DNA of 64,000 nt from Craurococcus roseus. Its GTDB lineage: Bacteria > Pseudomonadota > Alphaproteobacteria > Acetobacterales > Acetobacteraceae. Below the pieces are notes generated by a model. It was not told the origin of the DNA and did no database searches. It was given only the letters and a program-made list of their open reading frames with translations. Positions 28,240-35,230 of the stretch are shown in pieces; positions within the stretch are counted from its first letter, which is position 1, and every line of letters begins with the position of its first letter. The translations under genes and the position numbers were made by a program. The DNA is taken from contig NZ_BAAAFZ010000008.1 of assembly GCF_039523795.1 (NCBI RefSeq), positions 485,931 to 549,930 of the forward strand, read 5' to 3'.

Positions 28240-28413
28240 GGGGGGCCTCCATAGGCGCAGGCGGGACCGGCACGGGTCCACGCCCCGAGCCGCCCGCCCT
28301 TACAGTTTCAGAACAGGGGTGCCGCTGATATCGGCGCACACATGAGCAATCCGCGCCCGGATTGCAAGCGTCTTCCGCCCTGTAGGGCCGCCACGGGCGG
28401 CGTCGGTCGGGTC

Positions 28414-28860
28414 ACACCCTCGCCGCGCCGGCCAGCGCGCCACGTCGGCGCGCAGCAACCCGACCAAGTCCTCCGGCGGGCCGCCCGGCGGCCAGAGCCC
28501 TCGCGCCGACAACCGTTCCGCAGGACGGAATCGGCGAGGGCGCGGTTCGCTTGGGGGTTCAGCCGGGCGACGAGGGCGGCGTCGGTGCCCGCAGGAGCGA
28601 GCAGGCATCGCCAAGACACCAGATCGCAACTGGCCGCCTTGGCCGCGGTCGGCACCCAGGGCAAGGCGGTGGCGCGGGCGGTGGTGGAAACGGCCGACGC
28701 GCGCACGTGCTCGACCACCGCGGAAGGCCAGGAACAACGCGTCGAGGTGCCCGGAGAGGAGACCCTCCGACGCCGGCCCGCCGCCTCGGCGAGGCACGTG
28801 GGCCCATCCGCCTCGGGCACGGCTCCGCAGCAGTTCCGACGCGAGGGAAAGGAGGATCAC
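28414..28860 (-). pseudogene. Remnant of a TctC/Bug-family solute-binding protein
   Basis: Three consecutive pieces in two frames together match the C-terminal half of tripartite tricarboxylate receptor proteins. 28860-28717 reads S-L-A-S-E-L-L-R-S ... H-V-P-R-R-G-G-G-P and L-L-S-G-H-L-D-A-L-F. 28715-28512 reads A-V-S-T-T-A-R ... L-L-A-P-A-G-T-D and V-A-R-L-N-P-Q-A-N-R-A-L-A-D. 28512-28414 reads G-G-P-P-E-D-L-V-G-L-L-R-A-D-V-A-R-W. The order and spacing match the family, but two frameshifts separate the parts and the N-terminal half is absent. It lies just downstream of the TauD-type gene. Confidence 0.75.
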
Positions 28861-28948
28861 GGGTGCCGGACCTGGTCGCCCCGTCCGTGGCACCGGCCCA
28901 GCGGAAGAGCGGCAGGGGCGGGCGACCGTGCCGCACGGCGCCCGGGCT

Positions 28949-29827
28949 TCAGGCCGCCGGCGGCGCTTCGCCCTTCACTTGCGTGCGGTGCATCACGCGG
29001 CGCGACGCTGCGTCGAACGGGTCGCGCCGGTGCATGGTGGAACGGTTGTCCCACAGCACTAGGTCGCCCGGCCGCCAGTGGTGCGCCCAGGCGATCCCCG
29101 GCCGGGTCGCGTGGCTCCACAACTCGTCCAGCAACGCCTCCGACTCGTCGAGCGGCAAGCCGGCGATGCAGGCGTTGCGGCGGCGGCCGAGGTAGAGCAT
29201 CGCCCGCCCGGTTTCGGGGTGCCGGCACACCAGCGGGTGCAGGTGGCCCGGGGAGGTCCGCGGGTCGTCCGTCGGCGTCACCCCGGCACGCAGGAAACCA
29301 CCGCTGTTGTAGGTGCCGTCGTGCTTCGCCTCGAGGCCGTGGACGCGCCGCTTCAGCTCCCCGGGCAGCGCGTCGTAAGCGGCGTGCATGCTGGCGAAAT
29401 GCGTGTCGCCGCCAGCGGGCGGCACCTCCAGCGCGTAGAGCATGGACGCCTTGGGCGGCTGCGGCAGGTACGACATGTCGGTGTGCCAGACCGCCTCGCC
29501 AGCGCCGAGGCTGCCGATCGGTTGCCCGTCGGCCCCTAGCACGTTGGAGACGATGTAGATCTCCGGCTTGCCCTCGACGAAGCGGCGGCCGTTCTCTTGC
29601 ACCGGCGCCCAATCCAGTTCGCCGAAACGGCGGCTGAAGGCGACCAGGTCATCGTCGGACAGCGATTGCCCGCGGAACAGCAGCACGGAATGCGCGAGCC
29701 AAGCCGCGTGGACCACGGCGAAGAGCGCATCGTCGACCCGGCGGAGGTCGACGCCCCTCACTTCGGCGCCCAACGCCGCGCCCGTGGGCACGACCTCAAC
29801 GGCTTCCGTCGGCCCCGGGACGCCCAT
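28949..29827 (-). CDS. TauD/TfdA family Fe(II)/2-oxoglutarate dioxygenase
   Basis: 292 residues from ATG 29827, with GAGGAGG upstream. The metal facial triad is His115, Asp117 (W-H-T-D-M-S-Y) and His266 (T-M-H-R-R-D-P), and Arg277 is placed to bind 2-oxoglutarate. Enzymes of this family hydroxylate taurine, alkyl sulfonates, aryloxyacids or sulfate esters with release of the heteroatom group; the substrate here cannot be named. The degraded TctC-type receptor gene on its 3' side suggests it once belonged to an uptake-plus-oxidation operon. Confidence 0.88.
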   Translation of the reverse strand: MGVPGPTEAVEVVPTGAALGAEVRGVDLRRVDDALFAVVHAAWLAHSVLLFRGQSLSDDDLVAFSRRFGELDWAPVQENGRRFVEGKPEIYIVSNVLGADGQPIGSLGAGEAVWHTDMSYLPQPPKASMLYALEVPPAGGDTHFASMHAAYDALPGELKRRVHGLEAKHDGTYNSGGFLRAGVTPTDDPRTSPGHLHPLVCRHPETGRAMLYLGRRRNACIAGLPLDESEALLDELWSHATRPGIAWAHHWRPGDLVLWDNRSTMHRRDPFDAASRRVMHRTQVKGEAPPAA

Positions 29828-30076
29828 GTCCAGCCCTCCTCGAACGATCGGCGGTGGCGCCCAAGCGAGCCCACTCGGGAGCGGAGCGCCACGTTCGCCG
29901 GTTGTACAGGGGCATTGCCGGAATTCGATGGCGCCCTGTCGCGTTTCGATCCGTCTCCGCACCCGAGACGCCATCGCAAGGTCCCGGAGTTTGGTCGCCT
30001 GTCCCGCTGCGCGTCGGCGAAACCCTGCCGGGCGGTACGCCGCGCCTGGGCAGGGGCAGGCGCTCGGCGCGAGAGT

Positions 30077-30421
30077 TCAGCGGTTCCGCGATCCGCCCGC
30101 GGGGGGATCTCCGGGGCCGCCATGGCGCGCGGTCCGGCTCGAACTGGAAACGTGCACCGAAGTCGCCGATCCAGACGTGCCCGCGGTCGCGCCGGCATGG
30201 GTCACCGAAGTGGACGTCACCTGCACCGAAACCGACGCGGTCCCGGCCCTCCGGCCGTCGCCCGGAAAGGACGCGGCCCCGGAGCCGTCGTCACGGTTCC
30301 CCGCATCGAATTCGACCTCTTCGCCGTTGATCACCACGCGCACCCGGTGCCGCGGTTCTCCTTGGGCGGTGACGCTGGCGGTGGTGCGGCCGTCGCTGGT
30401 GCGGAAGGTGCGGGTCACCAT
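30077..30421 (-). CDS. Small Ser/Thr/Val-rich hypothetical protein
   Basis: 114 residues from ATG 30421, with GGAGGC 7 nt upstream. The N-terminal half predicts short beta strands (R-T-F-R-T-S, A-S-V-T-A-Q-G, R-V-R-V-V-I-N-G-E-E-V-E-F). The second half is Gly/Ala/Ser/Thr-rich with alternating hydrophobic residues (A-S-V-S-V-Q-V-T-S-T-S-V and A-T-S-V-H-V-S-S-S-S). It has no signal peptide. It is divergent from the Asp-rich repeat gene across an AT-rich 544-nt gap, and its beta-rich, low-complexity composition resembles that of the repeat proteins, so it may belong to the same locus. Confidence 0.55.
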   Translation of the reverse strand: MVTRTFRTSDGRTTASVTAQGEPRHRVRVVINGEEVEFDAGNRDDGSGAASFPGDGRRAGTASVSVQVTSTSVTHAGATAGTSGSATSVHVSSSSRTARHGGPGDPPAGGSRNR

Positions 30422-30965
30422 GGCTGCCTCCCTGGTCGGGGCGCGGCGCGCGCCGCGCTCGGGTCGCCGCAGGATCGGCGGAGCCGCGGCCTGCAGGTGA
30501 AGCCCGTGCGGGGACGAATATCCCACTATCGGGCTCGCAAGCGATGGAAAAAAGCCGCGGCTCTTCCGCACGGGCCTTGGTTTTCCATGGGCCACTTCGC
30601 CAAGAGGCCCAGCCACGCCGCACAAATAAACCTTAAGTTTATTTCTCTTAAAGCCAAACCCTCACAGGTGGAGACCAGGCCCCCAGCAGTTTCGGTGTAC
30701 GTATTTTACAATGAACAAAGCTCACAAGGCTGCGCTTCTGAATAAACAACGGTGCTCTCGCGGCTTTGTGTAAACCGAATTTGCATGCGATGTGCTGAAT
30801 TAAGTTCGGTCGGGGGGAAGTCACAGACCACTCACGTTAAATGGTTAGATGACATCTTGTACATTTTTATGAAATAAATTTAGCATTTGATTTTTTAGAC
30901 GCGGTCTGCGCCTCCGACCGCAAAATATACTTGAGTGCGCTTGTATTCCAACAAGGAGATTTATC
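30422..30965. promoter_or_regulatory. AT-rich divergent intergenic region
   Basis: From about 30620 the base composition drops sharply compared with everything around it, with runs such as ATTTTTATGAAATAAATTTA. Features: an inverted repeat AAATAAAC/GTTTATTT (30624-30631 and 30637-30644, 5-nt spacer), a -10-like TATACT at 30926-30931 and AAGGAG at 30953-30958, 7 nt before the ATG of the repeat protein. No protein-coding frame is convincing. Such regions in GC-rich genomes are typical targets for nucleoid silencers. Confidence 0.6.
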
Positions 30966-31631
30966 ATGTCTGATCCAGACGTAGACATCTACCAAGACGC
31001 CGACGTCGACCAGAAGAACGACATCGACGCCGACAGCTACTCGGACGTCGACGTGGACCAGGACGCGGACGTCGACCAAAAGAACGACGTGAGGGCGGAC
31101 GACCGCGCCGAGGTGGACATCGACCAAGACGCCGATGTCTATCAGCGCAACGACATCGATGCCGACAGGCACGCCGACGTCGACGTGGACCAGGACGCGG
31201 ACGTCGACCAAAAGAACGACGTCAAGGCGGACGACCGCGCCGAGGTGGACATCGACCAGAACGCCGACGTCTATCAGCGCAACGACATCGATGCCGACAG
31301 GCACGCCGACGTCTACGTCGACCAGGACGCGGATGTCGACCAGAAGAACGACGTCAAGGCGGACGACCGCGCCGAGGTGGACATCTACCAAGACGCCGAT
31401 GTCTTCCAGTACAACAACATCGATGCCGACAAGTACGCCGACGTCTACGTCGACCAGTACGCGGACGTCGACCAGTCCAACTACGTGAAGGCGGACGACC
31501 GCGCCGAGGTGGACATCTACCAAGACGCCGACATCGACCAGATCAACTATGTCGACGCTGGCAGCTACTCCAACGTGAACATCAGCCAGTCCGGCAGCAT
31601 CCACCAGCACAACGACGTGTTCGCCTCCTGA
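30966..31631 (+). CDS. Asp-rich 22-residue tandem-repeat protein (beta-solenoid/curlin-like)
   Basis: 221 residues from ATG 30966 with a textbook AAGGAG. After 10 residues the protein is nine full repeats of exactly 22 residues plus a half repeat. In every repeat Gln occurs at positions 6 and 22 and Asn at 8; Val/Ile alternate with Asp (D-A-D-V-D-Q-K-N-D-V pattern), as in beta strands. I count 65 Asp (29%). Odd and even repeats differ (K-A-D-D-R-A-E-V versus D-A-D-R-H-A-D-V), giving a 44-residue dimer. Towards the C-terminus Asp gives way to Tyr, Asn and Ser, and the end (S-N-V-N-I-S-Q-S-G-S-I-H-Q-H-N) strongly resembles curlin repeats. There is no signal peptide. The function is unknown; an acidic, possibly metal-binding solenoid or amyloid-like fibre is plausible. 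Confidence 0.85.
   Translation: MSDPDVDIYQDADVDQKNDIDADSYSDVDVDQDADVDQKNDVRADDRAEVDIDQDADVYQRNDIDADRHADVDVDQDADVDQKNDVKADDRAEVDIDQNADVYQRNDIDADRHADVYVDQDADVDQKNDVKADDRAEVDIYQDADVFQYNNIDADKYADVYVDQYADVDQSNYVKADDRAEVDIYQDADIDQINYVDAGSYSNVNISQSGSIHQHNDVFAS
30996..31589 (+). repeat. Nine tandem 66-bp units encoding the 22-residue repeats
   Basis: The repeats are visible at DNA level as 66-bp units, with the best identity between units two apart (132 bp). For example, the string GCGGACGACCGCGCCGAGG recurs every 132 bp, in the second, fourth, sixth and eighth units. This shows expansion by duplication of a two-unit block. They are translated in frame, not spacer-separated, so this is not a CRISPR array. 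Confidence 0.9.
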
Positions 31632-31675
31632 GGCCACCGCCCAGGAAGCATGCCTAGGCGTCGCAACAGAGGCGG

Positions 31676-31697
31676 CCCGGCGCGGAACCGCGCCGGG
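31676..31697. terminator. Strong hairpin after the repeat-protein gene
   Basis: CCCGGCGCGG (31676-31685), AA, CCGCGCCGGG (31688-31697): a perfect 10-bp stem 45 nt downstream of the repeat-protein stop. No T-tract follows, so it may act as an attenuator or RNA-stability element rather than a full terminator between the two solenoid-type genes. Confidence 0.5.
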
Positions 31698-31816
31698 TCG
31701 GTCCTCGCGGGCGAGGCGCCTCCGCGCCCGCGGTAGCGCAGCCCCGTGCGGGTGTCCGCCGGGGCGGGCGCCCCTTCATCCCGACCGTCCACGGCCTTGG
31801 AAAGAGGAATCGAACG

Positions 31817-32470
31817 ATGCCGAGTCCAACCTCTTGCGGCGCCGTCGGCGGCACGGGCGAAGCCTGGGCGCCCGTCGTCGCTGCGCCGTACGAGGACGAC
31901 CCCGACGCCAGACCCGACTCGCGCGGCGGCGATGCCATGCGTGTGGAGGCGTCCACCGGGGCGGCGACGAACGTGGCCATCGACGCCGACGGTTGGCACG
32001 GCGACATCTTCGTGGACGCCCGCTCCCTGGCCATTGTGGAGATCGCCGTCCGGGCCGACTGGGCGGACGAGATCGACCTCTCCGCCGACAGCCGCGCCGC
32101 CACGACCGTGGCGGTCTCCGCGGCCGGCCTGCATGGCGACATCGAGGTGGACGCGGCCGCCATCGCTTTCGCCTGGGTGTCCGTCTCCACCGCCTGGGCC
32201 GAGCATCTGGAGCTGGATGTCGGCGCCCTCGCCGAAATCGACATCTTCATCACCGCGCCGGACATGCGAGGCGACATCAGGGTGAACACCGAAGCGTCGG
32301 CCTCGGCGTCGGCCGACGCTTGGTGGTGGGGCGGCGGGGGCGGCCCGGCGGTGGACGCCGACCTCCACGCCGCGGCGCCGATCTACATCCGGATCGACGC
32401 GCCGAACTTGGATGGCCAGATTTTCCTGACCTCCGCGTCGGACGCCACCACCGAGATCTGGCTCGGCTGA
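31817..32470 (+). CDS. Second solenoid-type repeat protein (45-residue repeats)
   Basis: 217 residues from ATG 31817, with GAGGA upstream. After a 45-residue Pro/Asp-rich leader, the protein is periodic: G-D-I occurs at 62, 107 and 152, and G-Q-I at 200, each followed by V/L-D/N/T strands, while related half-repeats (D-E-I-D-L at 84, E-H-L-E-L at 129) fall midway. This gives a coil of about 22.5 residues in 45-residue pairs, parallel to the 22/44 arrangement of the upstream gene. A W-W-W-G-G-G-G-G insert (169-176) interrupts one coil. It is acidic, lacks a signal peptide and matches no family I recognise. Probably co-functional with the Asp-rich protein. Confidence 0.75.
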   Translation: MPSPTSCGAVGGTGEAWAPVVAAPYEDDPDARPDSRGGDAMRVEASTGAATNVAIDADGWHGDIFVDARSLAIVEIAVRADWADEIDLSADSRAATTVAVSAAGLHGDIEVDAAAIAFAWVSVSTAWAEHLELDVGALAEIDIFITAPDMRGDIRVNTEASASASADAWWWGGGGGPAVDADLHAAAPIYIRIDAPNLDGQIFLTSASDATTEIWLG

Positions 32471-32487
32471 GCAGGCGCGGCTCCCCG

Positions 32488-33096
32488 TCAGCCTCCCGTG
32501 GCGGCGAGCTTGGCCGCGATCTCCGCCACGTGGCGCCCTTGGAAGCGCGCCAGTTCCAGTTCGTTCCCGCTCGGCTGCCGCTCGCCCTTGCCGCCGGCGA
32601 TGGTGGTGGCGCCGTAAGGGCTGCCGCCGGTGATCTCGTCCAGCCGCATCTGCCCCTTCGCGGCATAGGGCAATCCCACCAGCACCATGCCGTGGTGGAG
32701 CAGCATGGTGTGGATCGCCATCAAGGTGGTTTCCTGCCCACCGTGCTGGGAGGCGGTGGACGTGAAGGCGCTGCCCACCTTCCCCACCAGGGCGTTCCGC
32801 GCCCACAAGCCGCCGGTCTGGTCCCAGAATTGCGCCATCTGCGCCGCCATGCGGCCGTAGCGCGTCGGGGAACCGACGATGACGGCGTCATACTGGTCCA
32901 GCTCCTGCGGGTCGGCGAACGGCGCGGCCTGGTCCGTCTTCGCGCCGGACTTCGCCAGCACCTCGGGAGGAACGAGCTCGGCCACGCGCTTGATCGCCGC
33001 CTCGGCCCCGGCGCCCCGCGCGCCCTCCGCCAGGGCCTGCGCGATGCGCTCCACATGGCCGTACATCGAGTAGTAGAGCACCAGCACCTTCGCCAT
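32488..33096 (-). CDS. wrbA: NAD(P)H:quinone oxidoreductase WrbA
   Basis: 202 residues. It has a flavodoxin-like fold with FMN phosphate loop Y-Y-S-M-Y-G-H near 8-14 and the FMN-binding G-S-P-T-R-Y-G-R and T-S-T-A-S-Q-H-G-G blocks (near 75 and 112). WrbA reduces quinones by two electrons and protects against oxidative stress. Length and motifs match the family closely. It is convergent with the solenoid gene, which ends 17 nt away, and heads a minus-strand group with the ankyrin and uraH genes, though with its own spacing. Confidence 0.95.
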   Translation of the reverse strand: MAKVLVLYYSMYGHVERIAQALAEGARGAGAEAAIKRVAELVPPEVLAKSGAKTDQAAPFADPQELDQYDAVIVGSPTRYGRMAAQMAQFWDQTGGLWARNALVGKVGSAFTSTASQHGGQETTLMAIHTMLLHHGMVLVGLPYAAKGQMRLDEITGGSPYGATTIAGGKGERQPSGNELELARFQGRHVAEIAAKLAATGG

Positions 33097-33165
33097 CGCC
33101 GCCTCCCGGAGATCCGTCCCGGGCCTTCATCGCCGCGGGGACGTGGACGTTCCGCCCGCCGCCGG

Positions 33166-33471
33166 TCAGCGGAGGAAGCGGTCGGCCTCCGCGTCGGGGC
33201 CGAGGCGCTGGCCGAGGTCGGCGTGGCCGTTCTCGAACGCCAGGTCCGCCGCCGTCCGGCCCTGGCCGTCGCGCCGCGCGGCGTCGGCGCCCAGTTCGAG
33301 CAGGAGCGCCACCATCTCCTCCGCGCCGGTCGAAGCGGCCAGCATCAGCGGCGTGCGGCCGTCCTCGCCCGCTTCGTCCAGCCGCCCGGGCGCCTCCGAC
33401 GCCAAGCGGCGGAGGGCCGTCGCGTCGCCCCCTCGCACGGCGGCCAAAAGGGAATGCGCGCGTTCCGGCAT
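33166..33471 (-). CDS. Ankyrin-repeat protein
   Basis: 101 residues from ATG 33471, which has AGGAG at the right distance; an ATG six codons upstream is less well placed. Two ankyrin units are clear: D-G-R-T-P-L-M-L-A-A-S-T-G-A-E-E-M-V-A-L and the following G-Q-G-R-T-A-A-D-L-A-F-E-N-G-H-A. It is a small cytoplasmic adaptor, apparently a complete protein of about 2.5 repeats. It lies 27 nt downstream of uraH and may be co-transcribed with it. The binding partner is unknown. Confidence 0.8.
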   Translation of the reverse strand: MPERAHSLLAAVRGGDATALRRLASEAPGRLDEAGEDGRTPLMLAASTGAEEMVALLLELGADAARRDGQGRTAADLAFENGHADLGQRLGPDAEADRFLR

Positions 33472-33498
33472 GGGCCCTCTCCTCGGCATCCGCGGCCC

Positions 33499-33855
33499 TC
33501 AGGAACCGCGATAGGTCGTGTAGCTCCAAGGGGAGCACAGCAGCGGCACATGGTAGTGCCCCTGGCCTTCGGCGAGGAAGATGCGCACCGGGACGACGTC
33601 GTGGAACGGCGGGTCGGCGCCCAGGCCGCGGCGCCGGAAGTAGTCGCCCACGCCGAAGCGCAGCTCGTACCGGCCGGGCACGAAGGCCGCGGGCGGCAAC
33701 AGCGCGCCCTCGGCGCGGCCGTCGGGCCCCGTCGCCGTCCGGAGGACCAGCTCCTCCGCCGGCTCCAGCCGCCACAGTTCTACCGGCACGCCCTCCGCCG
33801 GCACGCCTTGCGCCACGTTCAGGACATGGGTGGACAAGACGCTCGACTCCGCCAT
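33499..33855 (-). CDS. uraH: 5-hydroxyisourate hydrolase
   Basis: 118 residues. The transthyretin-like enzyme hydrolyses 5-hydroxyisourate, the unstable product of uricase. The N-terminal S-T-H-V-L-N (catalytic His10 region) and the C-terminal Y-R-G-S tetrapeptide, which separates true HIU hydrolases from transthyretin, are both present, as is the R-Y-E-L-R-F strand. It is divergent from the amidohydrolase gene by 84 nt, which points to a purine-degradation locus. Confidence 0.94.
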   Translation of the reverse strand: MAESSVLSTHVLNVAQGVPAEGVPVELWRLEPAEELVLRTATGPDGRAEGALLPPAAFVPGRYELRFGVGDYFRRRGLGADPPFHDVVPVRIFLAEGQGHYHVPLLCSPWSYTTYRGS

Positions 33856-33939
33856 CGCCGTGGCCCTCCGGGTTGCAGCGCGCCATCATTGCGGCGACCG
33901 TGGCGGTCTCCAACATGGCCGGCATCCGAGGAGGCTCAT

Positions 33940-35202
33940 ATGGGCGAGGCATGGTCCGCCGTGGACGAAGCGCGGCAGTGGCGGCGTTTGATGGAAATGG
34001 GCGAGATCGGCGCCATAGCCGGCGGCGACGGCGCCAAGGGCGTGAACCGCGCCTGCCTCACCCCGCTGGACCGCAAGGCGCGGCGGCTGCTGATCTCCTG
34101 GGCGGAACCGCTCGGCCTCAAGCCTTCGGCCGACCGCCTCGGCAACCTGTTCCTGCGCCAGGAGGGCTCCGACCCGGACGCCGCGCCGGTCCTCAGCGGC
34201 AGCCACATGGACACCCAGCCGAACGGCGGGCGGTTCGACGGCATCTACGGCGTGATCGCGGCTTTGGAAGCGGTGCAGGCGTTGCGCGAAGCCGGTGCCG
34301 CGCCGCGCCGTCCGATCGAGATCGTCGCCTGGACCAACGAGGAGGGCGGGCGCTTCGCGCCGGGCTGCATGGGCAGCATGGCCTACGCCGGCTACCGCCC
34401 CCCCGACGCCTGGGACGCGGCGGAGGACCCGGACGGGGTGCGCTTCGGCGACGCGCTCCGCGAGCACCTGGCGGCCGAGAAGGACCTCCCGCGCCGCCCC
34501 CTGGGCGTCGTCGAGGGCCGCGCCCCGCACGCCTACGTGGAGGCGCATATCGAGCAGGGGCCGCGCCTGGAAGCCGAAGGCAAGGACATCGGCGTGGTGT
34601 CCGGCATCCAGGGCAGCCGCTGGTTCGTGGTGGAGCTGACGGGCGAAACCGCGCACGCCGGCACCGCGCCGCTCTCGCTGCGGCGGGACGCGGTGCAGGA
34701 CATGGTCCGCGCGGTGGCCGCGTTGAACGAGCTGATGCGCGACCCTTCGGACGTGCTGCGCTTCACCGTCGGCCGGATCGAGGTGTCGCCCAACACCTCC
34801 AACAGCGTCGCCGACCGCGTCCGCTTCACCATCGACTTCCGCCACCCCTCGGCCGAAGTCCTCACCGAGCGCGGCGACGCCATCGAACGGACCGTGCGCG
34901 GCGCGGTGCGCGACTGCGGCGTTTCGGTGACGGAGCGCTTCAACGCCGCGCCCGTGGAGTTCAGCCCGGTGGTCACCGGCGCGGTGGAGCGCGCCGCGGC
35001 GGCACAGGGCTTGTCCGCGCTCCGGATGCCATCCGGCGCCTTCCACGACGCGCAGTTCATGGTGCCGCTCTGCCCCACGGGAATGGTCTTCGTGCCGTGC
35101 CGCAAGGGCGTCAGCCACAACCCGGCGGAATACTCCGACCCGGCGCAACTGGCGAAGGGGACGCGGGTGCTGGCGCAGGTGCTGGCGGAACTAGCGGCCT
35201 GA
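33940..35202 (+). CDS. Zn-dependent amidohydrolase (allantoate / N-carbamoyl-L-amino acid hydrolase)
   Basis: 420 residues from ATG 33940, with GGAGG upstream. It is an M20-family hydantoinase/carbamoylase: metal ligands His89 and Asp100 (S-H-M-D-T-Q-P-N-G-G-R-F-D-G), catalytic/ligand Glu134-135 (N-E-E-G-G-R-F) and the dimerisation domain with H-A-G-T near 225-230. The family contains allantoate amidohydrolases, ureidoglycine/ureidoglycolate enzymes and N-carbamoylases. The adjacent uraH favours allantoate or another ureide, but the sequence alone does not settle the substrate. Confidence 0.85.
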   Translation: MGEAWSAVDEARQWRRLMEMGEIGAIAGGDGAKGVNRACLTPLDRKARRLLISWAEPLGLKPSADRLGNLFLRQEGSDPDAAPVLSGSHMDTQPNGGRFDGIYGVIAALEAVQALREAGAAPRRPIEIVAWTNEEGGRFAPGCMGSMAYAGYRPPDAWDAAEDPDGVRFGDALREHLAAEKDLPRRPLGVVEGRAPHAYVEAHIEQGPRLEAEGKDIGVVSGIQGSRWFVVELTGETAHAGTAPLSLRRDAVQDMVRAVAALNELMRDPSDVLRFTVGRIEVSPNTSNSVADRVRFTIDFRHPSAEVLTERGDAIERTVRGAVRDCGVSVTERFNAAPVEFSPVVTGAVERAAAAQGLSALRMPSGAFHDAQFMVPLCPTGMVFVPCRKGVSHNPAEYSDPAQLAKGTRVLAQVLAELAA

Positions 35203-35230
35203 CGGCGGCCGGGCGCGCGCCGGCCCGGCG

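Noticed and set aside
30996..31589. CRISPR-like regular repetition
   Set aside because: Units are contiguous, in frame and diverge by codon-level changes; there are no spacers and no cas genes nearby.
30867..31637. A 256-codon antisense frame across the Asp-rich repeats (Val/Leu/Asp-rich)
   Set aside because: It is the mechanical complement of the repeats. The plus strand has the strong ribosome binding site and matches the adjacent gene in architecture.
31834..33939. A 1122-codon plus-strand frame ending with the amidohydrolase
   Set aside because: The part before 33940 is a shadow of wrbA, the ankyrin gene and uraH on the other strand; the amidohydrolase has its own ATG and GGAGG.
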